A stretch of DNA of 64,000 nucleotides from Ferrimonas sediminum. GTDB lineage: Bacteria > Pseudomonadota > Gammaproteobacteria > Enterobacterales > Shewanellaceae. Location: the NCBI RefSeq assembly GCF_900100175.1, contig NZ_FNEM01000005.1, positions 8,934 through 72,933 on the forward strand, written 5' to 3'. Positions 17,137 through 26,700 of the stretch are shown in pieces (the first letter of the stretch is position 1; every line of letters starts with the position of its first letter). The notes under the pieces were generated by a model. It did no database searches and was not told the origin of the DNA. It worked only from the letters and a program-made list of their open reading frames with translations. Both the position numbers and the translations under genes were made by a program.

Positions 17137-18360
17137 TTAACGCAGAAAGCTGACGTAGGTCTGCAACACAATCAGGTTGGTGATATCAATGAAGAACGCG
17201 CCCACCACCGGCACCACCATAAACGCCTGGGGCGATGGACCGTGATGGGACACCAGCGAGCCCATGTTCATCACCGCCGTCGGGGTCGCGCCCATGCCGA
17301 AGCCGCAGTGACCGCCGGAGATGATGGCCGCATCGTAACTGCGCCCCATCACCTTAAAGGTCACAAAGTAGGCAAACATACCCAGCACCAGGGTCTGCAC
17401 ACACAGAATCACCAGCATCGGCAACGCCAGATCCAGCAAGTCCCACAGCTTAAGGCTCATCAGCGCCATGGCCAGGAACAGCGACAGCGAGATGGTACCC
17501 AGGGCATCGACCGTTTCCTTGTTGATCTTGTAGACCTTGCTCACTTCACACAGGTTGGTGATCACCACCCCGACAAACAGGGCATAGACAAAATCGGGGA
17601 TCCGCAACCAGGCGATGCCCAAACCGTCAACAAAGGTTTTAATGTAAGCGGCACTGGCCACACACAGCAGCAGGATAAACAGCACTTCGATGCTGTTCTT
17701 GGCGGTGATGCGATCCTCTTCATGATCGCTGTAGGTCACCAGATCCGGGTGCTCGATATGGTGGTTCTCACCATCACCAAAATCCGATTTCAAACCATGT
17801 TTGCGAATCAGTCGCTGAGCAACCGGACCGCCGATGATCCCCCCCATCACCAGACCAAAAGTCGCCGCAGCCATGGATAACTCCAACGTCTGCAGTCCGA
17901 ACTCGCTGGCAAAGGTCTGCGACCAGGCCGCTCCGGTGCCGTGGCCACCGGACAGAGTAATGGAACCGGCAATCAGGCCCAGCAGCGGATCCAGTCCCAT
18001 CAGCGTGCTCAGTCCGACGCCGACGCTGTTCTGAATCAGGATGAACACCGTCGCCAGACCCAGAAACAGGAACACCCGCGAGCCACCCTGGGCCAGCAGT
18101 TTAAAGCTGGCCGCCAAGCCGACGGTGGCAAAAAACATCTTCATCAGGGTGCTTTTGATCGCCAGTTGGAATTGCAGGTCAATGCCATACTGATGCATCA
18201 CGGCGATGATGCTGGCCACGATCAAACCGCCCACAATAGGCTCAGGGATGTTGTACCTCTTCAGTACCGGCACCTTGCCATTGATAAAGTACCCGAGGAA
18301 CAGCACCACAATGGCGATCAGTAAGGACTCAAGTTCATTAATTACAATCACTGAATTCAT
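17137..18360 (-). CDS. gltS: Sodium/glutamate symporter GltS
   Basis: A 407-residue inner-membrane carrier importing glutamate with sodium. It shows about ten hydrophobic segments and the two internal-repeat signatures GGLIVASIIAVM near the start and ITLSGGHGTGAAWS in the middle, with SGGHCGFGMGATPTA in the second half. These glycine-rich re-entrant loops define the ESS family. The start at 18360 (MNSVIVINELES) is where homology begins; a longer frame to 18432 is unlikely. It stands alone between a terminator and a barren stretch. Confidence 0.95.
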   Translation of the reverse strand: MNSVIVINELESLLIAIVVLFLGYFINGKVPVLKRYNIPEPIVGGLIVASIIAVMHQYGIDLQFQLAIKSTLMKMFFATVGLAASFKLLAQGGSRVFLFLGLATVFILIQNSVGVGLSTLMGLDPLLGLIAGSITLSGGHGTGAAWSQTFASEFGLQTLELSMAAATFGLVMGGIIGGPVAQRLIRKHGLKSDFGDGENHHIEHPDLVTYSDHEEDRITAKNSIEVLFILLLCVASAAYIKTFVDGLGIAWLRIPDFVYALFVGVVITNLCEVSKVYKINKETVDALGTISLSLFLAMALMSLKLWDLLDLALPMLVILCVQTLVLGMFAYFVTFKVMGRSYDAAIISGGHCGFGMGATPTAVMNMGSLVSHHGPSPQAFMVVPVVGAFFIDITNLIVLQTYVSFLR

Positions 18361-19254
18361 TAGGTCTTCTTTTCTTACTGTTACAAACAGATTCACAACC
18401 CGAAACACCACGTCCACAGCGCCGCCGGCCACGATGGCGACAGGTAAAAACGGAAATCCATTTAGAGAAACGACTGGCGACAGGGAACTGTGCCGAAGTT
18501 AGCCGAATTGGCCAACGTTCCGGCTGACTGGCGTATGCGGCTTAGCCGCCGCCGTCAAAAAAGAGGAGGTGAATCTTCATCATCATGGTAGTAATTTTAC
18601 CGACAACCTCCGACCTTGACCATATTGCCATCGACCGGCAGTTGGTGTAGGCAGCCCCTGGCAAGCCACTGCGGGATGCAACAACACCTGGTCAGACGTG
18701 AACAGCCATCGAAGAGTGTTGCGCCAACGTTAGTGCCACGCTGCGCAACTGGGTGCCCAAGTCTGGTTCAGCCTGGAGGACGGCCTTAACACGGCTACCG
18801 TCATTGCCGTGAGTTAAAGAAAACAAAAATGCGCTACAAATCAAAAGCATATACCCACTTATCCAGAATCAACTCCACCAATCGCCGCCGAAGGGTAAAC
18901 ACCAGGTTACGGACGGGTTGCATTGCGGATTTTTTGGCAATAAAACCGGATCCAGATAACAACTCTGCAGAAACAGACGCTCGAGTGCGCAAAATTTCAT
19001 CCATTATCTCGTAATCTTTCAAAATTGATGACCCATTGACCACCCCTCGTTACCGAAACCGCACTCAGACAGGCAAGATTCTGACCACCGTAGGTGCCCG
19101 TCCCCCATGCGCCCGCCGTTAAAACCAAGGCGGCCAGAAACCGAAACATTCGATTTTGAAGAACACACCCTCCTGATAATTTCACTTATGTCGCCAGTAC
19201 ACATGGATAAAATGACCGCTTCAGAAGTTCGAATTCCAACAGGCAGTAAGAGTA
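18361..19254. other. Long stretch without a clear gene
   Basis: Nearly 900 bases with no convincing ORF. A good ribosome site (GAGGAGG) near 18567 precedes an ATG at 18586 that opens only 21 codons. A short coding-like tail ends at 18816 (WFSLEDGLN then stop). ORFs of 60-70 residues on both strands at 18830-19200 have no recognisable features. This could be decayed coding DNA plus the gltS promoter region. I see no tRNA or transposon ends. Confidence 0.4.
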
Positions 19255-19638
19255 ATGTTCAAACGTATCGATCACATCGAGATCGTCCCCAAAGACCCGG
19301 AAGCCACCATCAATTTCTATGTGGAGATACTGGGATTCAAGCTAAAAAGCCGAACCACAGTGAATCTCGAACCGATGACAGAAGTGATCTTCCTCGAGTT
19401 GGGCGACACCAGGATTGAAGTCATTGCCGTCAAAGCACCACAACCGACAGTCGACGCACCATGGCGAGTCGGCTACCGGGCCATCGCCCTCGAGGTGGAA
19501 GATATGGCACAAGCGGTGGCCCACCTCAAAAGCCACAACGTCGCCTTCGCGGTAGACCCCCTGGACGTCGGGGGCTCGCTGCGCGGCGAGATCCATGACC
19601 CGGACGGGCTCATTATTGAACTGCGTCAATGGATGTAA
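19255..19638 (+). CDS. VOC family (glyoxalase/bleomycin-resistance fold) protein
   Basis: A 127-residue vicinal-oxygen-chelate protein. The opening FKRIDHIEIVPKDPE carries the first metal-ligand His, NFYVEILGFKL is the family helix, and the end EIHDPDGLIIELRQW carries His and Glu ligands. The metal site appears intact, so an enzyme such as a lactoylglutathione lyase or epimerase relative is possible, but the substrate cannot be told. It stands alone between two long non-coding stretches. Confidence 0.85.
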   Translation: MFKRIDHIEIVPKDPEATINFYVEILGFKLKSRTTVNLEPMTEVIFLELGDTRIEVIAVKAPQPTVDAPWRVGYRAIALEVEDMAQAVAHLKSHNVAFAVDPLDVGGSLRGEIHDPDGLIIELRQWM

Positions 19639-20173
19639 CCAGGCTATGCTCACCCTGTTGAATCGATCGGCCCTTAGCAAGCCAGCACCGTTTTATCCGG
19701 ATCCGGAACACACCAATGCCTACCTCGGATATTGGACATCCAGCATCAGTGCCCTGTTGATCCCGCCCTGGCCGTAAAACCGAGGTACTCCGACTCAAGG
19801 CTCAGAAACCACACTGCCAGCCAGCAGGGCTGACTGGCATCTGCTGGTGCCCGGGCTGGCCTTCATCCCCTCCCCCCATGGCGATGATGATCGGCTTGCA
19901 GGTCACGTCGCCGGCAGCCCTACCTTCGAGGCTGGTGCCCCCCTCTGCCAGACCGTTCGCAGTAGGCTGCATACCATGAATGAAATGACCGCGACCGCAT
20001 GATTTCGGCCCTGGCAGCCCCCGTCATGGCAACAAACCATAGCCGCCACATAGTAAATAAGTGATTGATCTTGTCCACAATATCGCCACCCTACCTCAGA
20101 GCAACGCACGTGTGAGTATCGGTAACCCTCAGATTCTGGCAGACTACAACGAAACAACCATGGAGAAGCTATT
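19639..20173. other. Non-coding stretch
   Basis: About 530 bases without a supported gene. The longest frame (19903-20292, minus) overlaps the start of the peptidase gene and is Cys/Ser/Trp-rich with no recognisable motif. The promoter for the next gene should be here; none stands out. Confidence 0.4.
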
Positions 20174-20866
20174 GTGCTGACCCAATCCCAACTCATGGGC
20201 CTAGAACAAAACCACCTGATGGAGGTGGAAGACCAACTGCTGGAATGCCGCACCGCCGTGGCGTTCCGCCAGATGCAGGAAGCCGCCAGCAAGGTCGGGC
20301 TGGATCTGCAGTGTGCATCGGGGTGGTGCAGCTTCGATTCTCAACTGCGCGCCTTCAATGGCAAGGTGATGGGAAAACAGCCTCTGGTCGACGAAGAGGG
20401 ACGGCCACTGAACCCGGCAAACCTCAATGACAATGAGCTGCTACGGGCCATTCTGACCTGGTCTTCTCTGCCAGGCACGTCACGACGCCACTGGGGCAGC
20501 GACTTCAATTTCTACGACGCCAACGCCATTCGTCGTGACAATCTCAAGCTGGAACCGCTGGAGTACCGTGGTCGCGGTCCCAACGGCAAACTCAACCGCT
20601 GGCTGGATGAGCACATGACCGAATTTGGTTTCTTCCGCCCCTACACCAAGAACCTGGGCGGTGTGCAGCCCGAGCCCTGGCACCTGAGCTTTGCCCCCGT
20701 GGCCTTGCCCGCCCTGGCCGCCTTCGACGAGCGCGCCCTGGCGGAGCACCTGAAACAGAGCAAGTTGGCACTGAAATCCCATATTCTGGAGCGGCTGCCC
20801 GAACTGCTCCGCCGCTACTTCTACCAGGTGACACCGGCGCCGGCGGCTACGCTGAGAAACCGCTAA
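20174..20866 (+). CDS. VanY-like D-alanyl-D-alanine carboxypeptidase (M15 family)
   Basis: A 230-residue zinc peptidase of the M15B type that trims the terminal D-Ala of peptidoglycan stem peptides. SGWCSFDSQ at 49-57, the zinc ligands His106 and Asp110 in RRHWGSDFN, and the catalytic Glu167 with zinc ligand His170 in PEPWHLSF are visible. No signal peptide is seen, as in several gammaproteobacterial relatives, so location is unclear. The GTG start at 20174 follows GGAG. A strong terminator separates it from the mks operon. Confidence 0.87.
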   Translation: MLTQSQLMGLEQNHLMEVEDQLLECRTAVAFRQMQEAASKVGLDLQCASGWCSFDSQLRAFNGKVMGKQPLVDEEGRPLNPANLNDNELLRAILTWSSLPGTSRRHWGSDFNFYDANAIRRDNLKLEPLEYRGRGPNGKLNRWLDEHMTEFGFFRPYTKNLGGVQPEPWHLSFAPVALPALAAFDERALAEHLKQSKLALKSHILERLPELLRRYFYQVTPAPAATLRNR

Positions 20867-20887
20867 CCCGCTCCTGGCGACCAACAA

Positions 20888-20928
20888 CGAAAACGCGGCT
20901 TGCCGAATGGCAAGCCGCGTTTTTTTAC
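20888..20928. terminator. Bidirectional intrinsic terminator
   Basis: AAACGCGGCTTGCC-gaat-GGCAAGCCGCGTTTTTTT between the VanY-like gene and the convergent end of the mks operon. Confidence 0.92.
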
Positions 20929-20938
20929 TGCCCGGTTG

Positions 20939-21823
20939 CTATTTAATTGCCCGCAGGGCCAGCGCGACGTCATGGGCCAGCAGGTGCTCCTGGGTACGGG
21001 TCTGCCGCTGCTTCGCCATCGAGTTCAATGCAGGCTGAGCCCACCGGGCGTCAGGCGACTTAGACAGCCACTCCACCTGCTTTTGCTGATCAAACCAACG
21101 CAGCTCAGGTCCCTCCAACTCCTGCCAACCTGGAACCAGGATCTCCTGCCACAGCGTCGAGCATGGCAGCATTGCTTGCACGGCCCCACTCTGGTGAGCG
21201 ATGGCCAAACCTGCAGGATCAAAATCGGCAAACACCACCCGCTCACATTGGTCACTTAGCGCATTAAAGCACTCATACGCCGTACCCGTATGAGTGTGCC
21301 GTTTGATGTCTCCACGGTAGAGGAACAGGGCATCGCGCAGGCATTGCGGCATCATCAACCTCGACAACGCCGTCATCACCGCCAGGTTTTCAACCATCAC
21401 CAGGTGGCTGTGCTCCAAGGTATCGATCTCTCTCCAATCCAGATCGATGCCAGCACAGGAAATTTCCGGTAAAGGGTAACTATTGCCATTGATCTTTAGT
21501 GACCCCAGGGTGTTGAATTTAACCAGGTGTCGACTAACGGCTTCAGCACGGGACTTTTCATCATTGCGCCGGGCGGCCCACTCTTCCCGACTGCGTATCG
21601 CCGGAATGAAATCGTCGCTTTTAGGGTGGGGTAGCCCATCCCGCTTCAGCTCTTGCGAGAGATAAAAGCAATCATCCAAAGTAAAAACCAGCTTTCGCCT
21701 CTGCTGCCGACCAAATTCAGGATAGAGGTATCGAAGCTCGCGGGCATGCACCCCGTAGGGCACTTCACCCTGCCCTTTACCAAGCCAACCTTGCACCGTT
21801 CTCGCCAGCGGCACACTTAGCAT
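20939..21823 (-). CDS. mksG: Toprim protein of JetD/MksG type (Wadjet-like nuclease subunit)
   Basis: The 294-residue last gene of the mks operon. The C-terminal half is a Toprim-type fold: Glu145 in MVENLA, then FADFDPAGLAIA with Asp200 and Asp202, the acidic metal triad seen in JetD, topoisomerases and OLD nucleases. In Wadjet systems JetD cuts circular plasmid DNA after the SMC motor has extruded it. The N-terminal part (YGVHARELRYLYPEF) is not the usual JetD arm region, and the protein is shorter than typical JetD (about 370-400 residues). The ATG at 21823 follows AAGGGG. It starts 40 bases after mksF. Confidence 0.78.
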   Translation of the reverse strand: MLSVPLARTVQGWLGKGQGEVPYGVHARELRYLYPEFGRQQRRKLVFTLDDCFYLSQELKRDGLPHPKSDDFIPAIRSREEWAARRNDEKSRAEAVSRHLVKFNTLGSLKINGNSYPLPEISCAGIDLDWREIDTLEHSHLVMVENLAVMTALSRLMMPQCLRDALFLYRGDIKRHTHTGTAYECFNALSDQCERVVFADFDPAGLAIAHQSGAVQAMLPCSTLWQEILVPGWQELEGPELRWFDQQKQVEWLSKSPDARWAQPALNSMAKQRQTRTQEHLLAHDVALALRAIK

Positions 21824-21863
21824 ATCAACCCCTTGTTTCCACTCTAACTGTGCCCCAGCCCCC

Positions 21864-23111
21864 CTAGGCCGACACTCTGATCACAACGTCGCTGTAGGTA
21901 AAGTTGTTGTTGGTGCCCGCCACCAGCTGCTCCTCCATCTCCATGGCAAACAGCTGCTGCTGCTGAGGAGACAGGTTGCAGTAGTAGCCAAACACCAGCT
22001 CAATCCAAAGCTGGGGATCCAGTTGCCACTCGTTGCTGAGCCAGGCCGGTTGCTGCCCCTGCCAGTGCTCCAGAGCGGAAAGGGCCCCGTCCCGCATCAC
22101 CGCCAGCTCAAAGAAATGCTCCACCTCATCCAGTACCCAGTCACTGAGGTAGGCCAGGGTCTCCAGGTTGTCGCTTTCCACGCTGACGCCATCCCTGTCG
22201 GCCACCACCGGAGTGGTCGGCTGCTGGCGTCGCAGATGCTGGACAATCTCGATCAACTCCTGCTCGACGGCGCTGCTGCGCACATCCACCAGCCCGCCCA
22301 TCTCCATCGCCGGCGCCAGTTTCAGCTCCCGGGGCAGATCGGTGGCAAAGGCCAGGTCATCGCGCAGCTCATACTCAGGATGCTTACGCAGGAAGCGAGC
22401 CATGCCCCGCAGCTGGTTGGCCTGCTTCACCTGGCGCCGCAGGCGGAACAGGCTCTGACGCATCTTTTCGATGATGTGCGCCAACCGGCCCAGCACCATA
22501 CGAAACCAGTGCACGAAGCCGGTGATTTTACGGGCAAACTCGGTGGGTGCACCGTCAAAGATCCACTGATAGCAGGTCTCAGGGTCAATCTGTTGCAGTT
22601 CGTTGAGCAGCTTCTGGGCGTAATCCAGCGCCTTCTGGTTTTCCCGCACCTTGGCGGCCAGGGTCGCCACAAAGCCAAACTGGCTGGAGATGGCGTAATG
22701 CATGTTGTCCAGGCTGGTGTTGAGGCTGTCTCTGGCGTCAAACAGCAGGTCGTCAAGCTGGTCGAGGTAATGATCGGCGTCGTCCATCTGGCCACCGATG
22801 AGGGAGTCGCGATAGTCGATGATCACATCGTCCATGGCGTCGATAACCTTGCCCATGTCGGTCAGCTGGCGATAACCGCTCTGCTGGCGCATCAGCTTGT
22901 TGAGCAGCCGCTTCAGATCGGCGGTCAGGCGATAGTTGCCCGGCTCATCATCGGGACGCAGCAGCTTGGCTTTCTGCAGGTTGCGCAGCTGGCCTTCGTT
23001 GTCCTCATCGGCGCTGACGGCGCCAAAGACGTAGGCCTGGGACAACAGCTCATCGGCCTGTCCCATCTGTCGCAGCAGCGCGGCGACCTGATTGCTGTCA
23101 TAGAGGCTCAT
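21864..23111 (-). CDS. mksF: MksF/JetA-like kleisin of an SMC complex
   Basis: A 415-residue subunit expected to link the heads of the MksB ATPase. It is mostly helical: an N-terminal region rich in winged-helix-like segments (SLYDSNQVAALLRQM, NYRLTADLKRLLNKL), a middle helical bundle (about 85-230), and a C-terminal winged helix near residue 350-415. Sequence similarity in this family is low; the assignment rests on size, fold pattern and position between mksE and the Toprim gene. Its start codon overlaps the mksE stop by one base, showing tight coupling. Confidence 0.8.
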   Translation of the reverse strand: MSLYDSNQVAALLRQMGQADELLSQAYVFGAVSADEDNEGQLRNLQKAKLLRPDDEPGNYRLTADLKRLLNKLMRQQSGYRQLTDMGKVIDAMDDVIIDYRDSLIGGQMDDADHYLDQLDDLLFDARDSLNTSLDNMHYAISSQFGFVATLAAKVRENQKALDYAQKLLNELQQIDPETCYQWIFDGAPTEFARKITGFVHWFRMVLGRLAHIIEKMRQSLFRLRRQVKQANQLRGMARFLRKHPEYELRDDLAFATDLPRELKLAPAMEMGGLVDVRSSAVEQELIEIVQHLRRQQPTTPVVADRDGVSVESDNLETLAYLSDWVLDEVEHFFELAVMRDGALSALEHWQGQQPAWLSNEWQLDPQLWIELVFGYYCNLSPQQQQLFAMEMEEQLVAGTNNNFTYSDVVIRVSA

Positions 23112-23740
23112 TACAGCAACAGCTCCTCTTGTGGGTCCGGCTCCTGCACTTCCGGCAGCTCCAGCTTCTCACTGTCGTTGAGGAACTCGATCAGCAGATA
23201 GATCAGATCAAAGCGGGCGGTGGCGTACCAGGTGTTGCTGCCCGGGGCATGGCGCACCAGATACCCCATCTCCTCCAGCTTGGCCAGCACCGTTCCCAGT
23301 TGGTCACGAATCTCCACCCGGTTGGTCTTAAATGGCGCCATGGTCGTCAACCGGCGCAGCTGCTCCGACAGGGTCTGATCGTGTTCGAACGCCTCCAGCA
23401 GCGACGTGAACTTGATGCTGTCTTTGGCGTGCAGCGGCGCGTCGTGACCGGTGGCCCGCAGCAGCATATCCAGCCACTCCACCAGCGGCCGGAAATGGCT
23501 GCGCACCGAGCTGAACAGCTGACTGATGGCGCGGCGGTTGCTGTCATCGATACTGTCAAAGGTGCAGTAGTAGGCCCCGGCGGCCTCAAAGTGGGTCAGG
23601 CTGCGGTCCAACTGGCTGAGAAATTCATGCACCCGCTCGGCGTTGGCCGGTGCCTGTAGATACTCGAAGTGATCCGGATAGGCAGTCTGACAAATCACAG
23701 CGCCGGACAGCAGGGTTTCTACGGTAAGTTTGAAGATCAT
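23111..23740 (-). CDS. mksE: MksE/JetB-like subunit of an SMC complex
   Basis: A 209-residue protein of the MukE/MksE type, which binds the kleisin and regulates DNA loading. Two winged-helix regions are likely: about 100-150 (FTSLLEAFEHDQTLSEQL, shortened to FTSLLEAFEHD) and 150-195 (QLGTVLAKLEEMGYLV, then WYATARFDLIYLLIEFL), the pattern of a small DNA-segregation adapter. The start overlaps the mksB stop as ATGA (4 bases), and its own stop overlaps mksF, so all three are translated in series. Confidence 0.8.
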   Translation of the reverse strand: MIFKLTVETLLSGAVICQTAYPDHFEYLQAPANAERVHEFLSQLDRSLTHFEAAGAYYCTFDSIDDSNRRAISQLFSSVRSHFRPLVEWLDMLLRATGHDAPLHAKDSIKFTSLLEAFEHDQTLSEQLRRLTTMAPFKTNRVEIRDQLGTVLAKLEEMGYLVRHAPGSNTWYATARFDLIYLLIEFLNDSEKLELPEVQEPDPQEELLL

Positions 23741-26700
23741 TGTCCGACTTCCTCGGTTTCAGGCTGTTCGCGGCGGGCACGGCTGGCCAGCAGTTGTTCC
23801 AGTTTCGACAGCGGCACATGGGCGCTGTAGATTTTGCTGTCTTTGAGTTTGTAGTGGGTCTTGTACAGCGCCAGTACCTGACGATCGGTGGAGGGGGACG
23901 CCGACAGCATCTGAATGTGGTTGTCGTTGAACATCCCCAGCAGCAGTTCGATGTTTTCCGCCGCCAGTTCGCCCAGTTCGTCCACCGGCAAAATGATGGT
24001 GCTGGGGCGTTCGCCGTCGCCGCGCAGCATTCCCAGCAGGCCGGCAAACAGCGACAGCATCGCCAGATAGGAGAGGCCGGTGGAGCTGACCTTCTTCAGC
24101 TGGCGGGCATTGCGGGCCCGCTTCACCTGACCCTTTTCGGTGATCACAAACTCCAGGTCAAACAGATCGTTGTGCTCCAGCTCCAGGCCCTCGGCCGGCA
24201 GCACCCGGGCCAATTCGCGCATGGCCCGAATCAGCTCCTCCGGAATCTCGGCCACGCCGTCGCGCAGTTGATCCCGCGACTGCTCGAAGCAATCGGAGAA
24301 GCTGCGCAGCGGCTGCCAGTATTCCAGCTGTTCCAGTTTGGTGACGGTGCCGACACTGATGTCCGCCAACGCTTCGAACTTGGCCAGGGCGGTCACCCGC
24401 TCCGACAGGTTGCGGCCCACGGATTTGATCCGGCGATCGAAGTTCTCCAGGTGCTGGTAGAATTCGTTGATCATGGTGGCATTGACGATCACCAGCTGGC
24501 CGGTGGACTTGGCCAACTGAGCGGCACTCTGCAGCAGATCACCAATGGGCATCCGGTACTTGAGCACGGTTTCACAGCCATCGAAACGGTCGTTGTCGGC
24601 CACCAGCTGGGTCCAGGTGTCAAACAGACTGCTCTTGCCGTGTTTGGTACGCAGCACATTGGAGAAATGGCTGATCTCTTTGGTCAGCTTCTTCTCCAGG
24701 TGGCTGAAACCCTGATGGTTCTGCTCGATAAAGCCAGGCAGCATGTCCGCCTGGTAATTCTGCAGTTGCGGATTGCGGCCCGGTTCCAGCCCCAGGGGTT
24801 CGCACACCGCCTGCACCCGAACCAGCCGAGCCAGCAGGTCATCACACCGTTCCTGCTGCTCTTTGTTGCGCTTTAGCACCGCCTTGTGCTCGGCCTGCTG
24901 CTGGCCAAACCGGCTGCGGGCCTGCTCCAGTTCGCTGCGAGCCTGGGACAGCTGCTGCTGCAGTTGCAGCACCTCGGTGGCCAGCGGCTCCCGCTGGTTG
25001 TACTGGCTGGACAGGAAGTGCTGGTACTCGCGGGCTTTCTGCTCAAAGCTGGCGCAGTTATCCAGCGCCTGTTGCAGCTGCTTGCGTTCCTGCATCCGCT
25101 TGTCGATCTCACCATCGGGATCGATCTTGTCCAGCGCCTGCTTCTGCTGTTTCTTGTAATCCCGACGCCGCTCCTTGACGCTGTCACGCAGTGCCTCAAG
25201 TTGCTGAGCCAGGGTCTCCAGCTGGCTGTCGCGATCGGTTTCCAGAATCAGGCGACGCTCCAGGGCGGCGTTGTGCAGCTCGTGCAGCTCCTCTTCGCCC
25301 TGCTCTTCCAGCTGTTCCAGTTTGTGGCTCAGTTGCTCCTGCTGCTTCTGCAGCTGCGTGTGTTCTTCCTCCAGCTGCAGCCGCTGCTGCTTAATGCTCT
25401 CGTCGGCCTGAAGCTGCTGGCGCTCCTGCTGCTGCCTGAGCTGGTCGATCTCGGCACTGGCACGTCGCTCCTGCTGCTGTAACTGGCCCAGTTGGCTCTG
25501 GTGCTGCTCCAGTTGGCGCCCAAGCTGCTTCAGCAGCTCATTAAGCTGCTCAATCTGTTCATTCTGCTGACGGCACTGCTGATCCAGGGCTTCCAACTGC
25601 TGCTGTTGCTCCGCCTCGGTCCGGGCCAGCGGGTTGTTGTGCTGCAGCGGGCTCAGGTCCAGGCGCACACCATACAGGCTCTGAAGACCTTCGCCACTCC
25701 AGCCCGGGGCCAGATCGGTGCGGGCCAACAGCTCCGGGGACAACAGGGTACCGATGGTCTGCTTCCAGTCACTGGCCTCGCTGCGGCTTTCTAAAAACGC
25801 CTGCAGAGAGCCCTCTTGGGGATGCAACTGTTGCTCCAGCGCCTGGTGCTGGGCCTTGAGTTCATCCAGGCGACGCTGTTCGGTGCTCAGTCGACCGAGC
25901 TGCTGATCCCGCTGGCGCTCCAGCTGGGCGCCGTTATGCCGTTCATCGGCCATCAGCCTCAGCATCTCATTGTGACGGCTCTGCGCCTCACCCAGAGACT
26001 GAGCGGTGAGTTGTAACTGCTCGGCCACGTTGGCCGGCAGGCGGGGATTAGCGCGGTTTTCTGCATTGACGCGTTGAGCGTGTTGCAGCTGCAACTGCTC
26101 GTCTTTGAGCCCCAGGCCCTGAGACGCCAGCCGCTGCTCCATCTGACGGCGGTTGGCCTGGTACTGCTGCTCTACCTCCGCCAGCTTGTGGTTGTTCTGT
26201 TCACGGATGTCGGCCATCTGCTGCTGCTTCTCGCCCTCGCCCCGGGCCAGTTCCAGATCCAGCTTACCCAGCAGCTCTTCGAACTTGCGAGCCACCTTGG
26301 CGGTGTCACCTTCAAAGCTCTCGATGATGCCGTTGACCTCTTTCAGGCGCTGGCTGAAGGTCACCTTTTCATCGGCACGCAACTGGTAGGAAGCGGCATC
26401 GTCATCGTCGTAACGCTGCTTGTCATCATCCAGGCGCTCAATGGTGATCTGTTTGGCGTGCAGGCGGTCGCTTTCAGTGGCAATGGTTTGCTTAAAGCCG
26501 GTTTCGGCGGCGTCAAACTCCCGTTCCAACTCCCGCAACGACTCACGCTGGCTGGCTTTCTCCTGCCCCAACGCCTTAAGCTTATCCTGCAGCTCGATTT
26601 GCTGCTCATCGCACAGCGCCAGCAGATGACGCAGCTGGCCCAAAAACTCCTCCAGCTCGCTGAACTGCCCCTGCCAGCGCTGAATCTTATCAGCCACCGC

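Noticed and set aside
19903-20292. 129-residue minus-strand ORF
   Set aside because: Overlaps the start of the VanY-like gene, no recognisable motif, odd Cys/Ser/Trp content.
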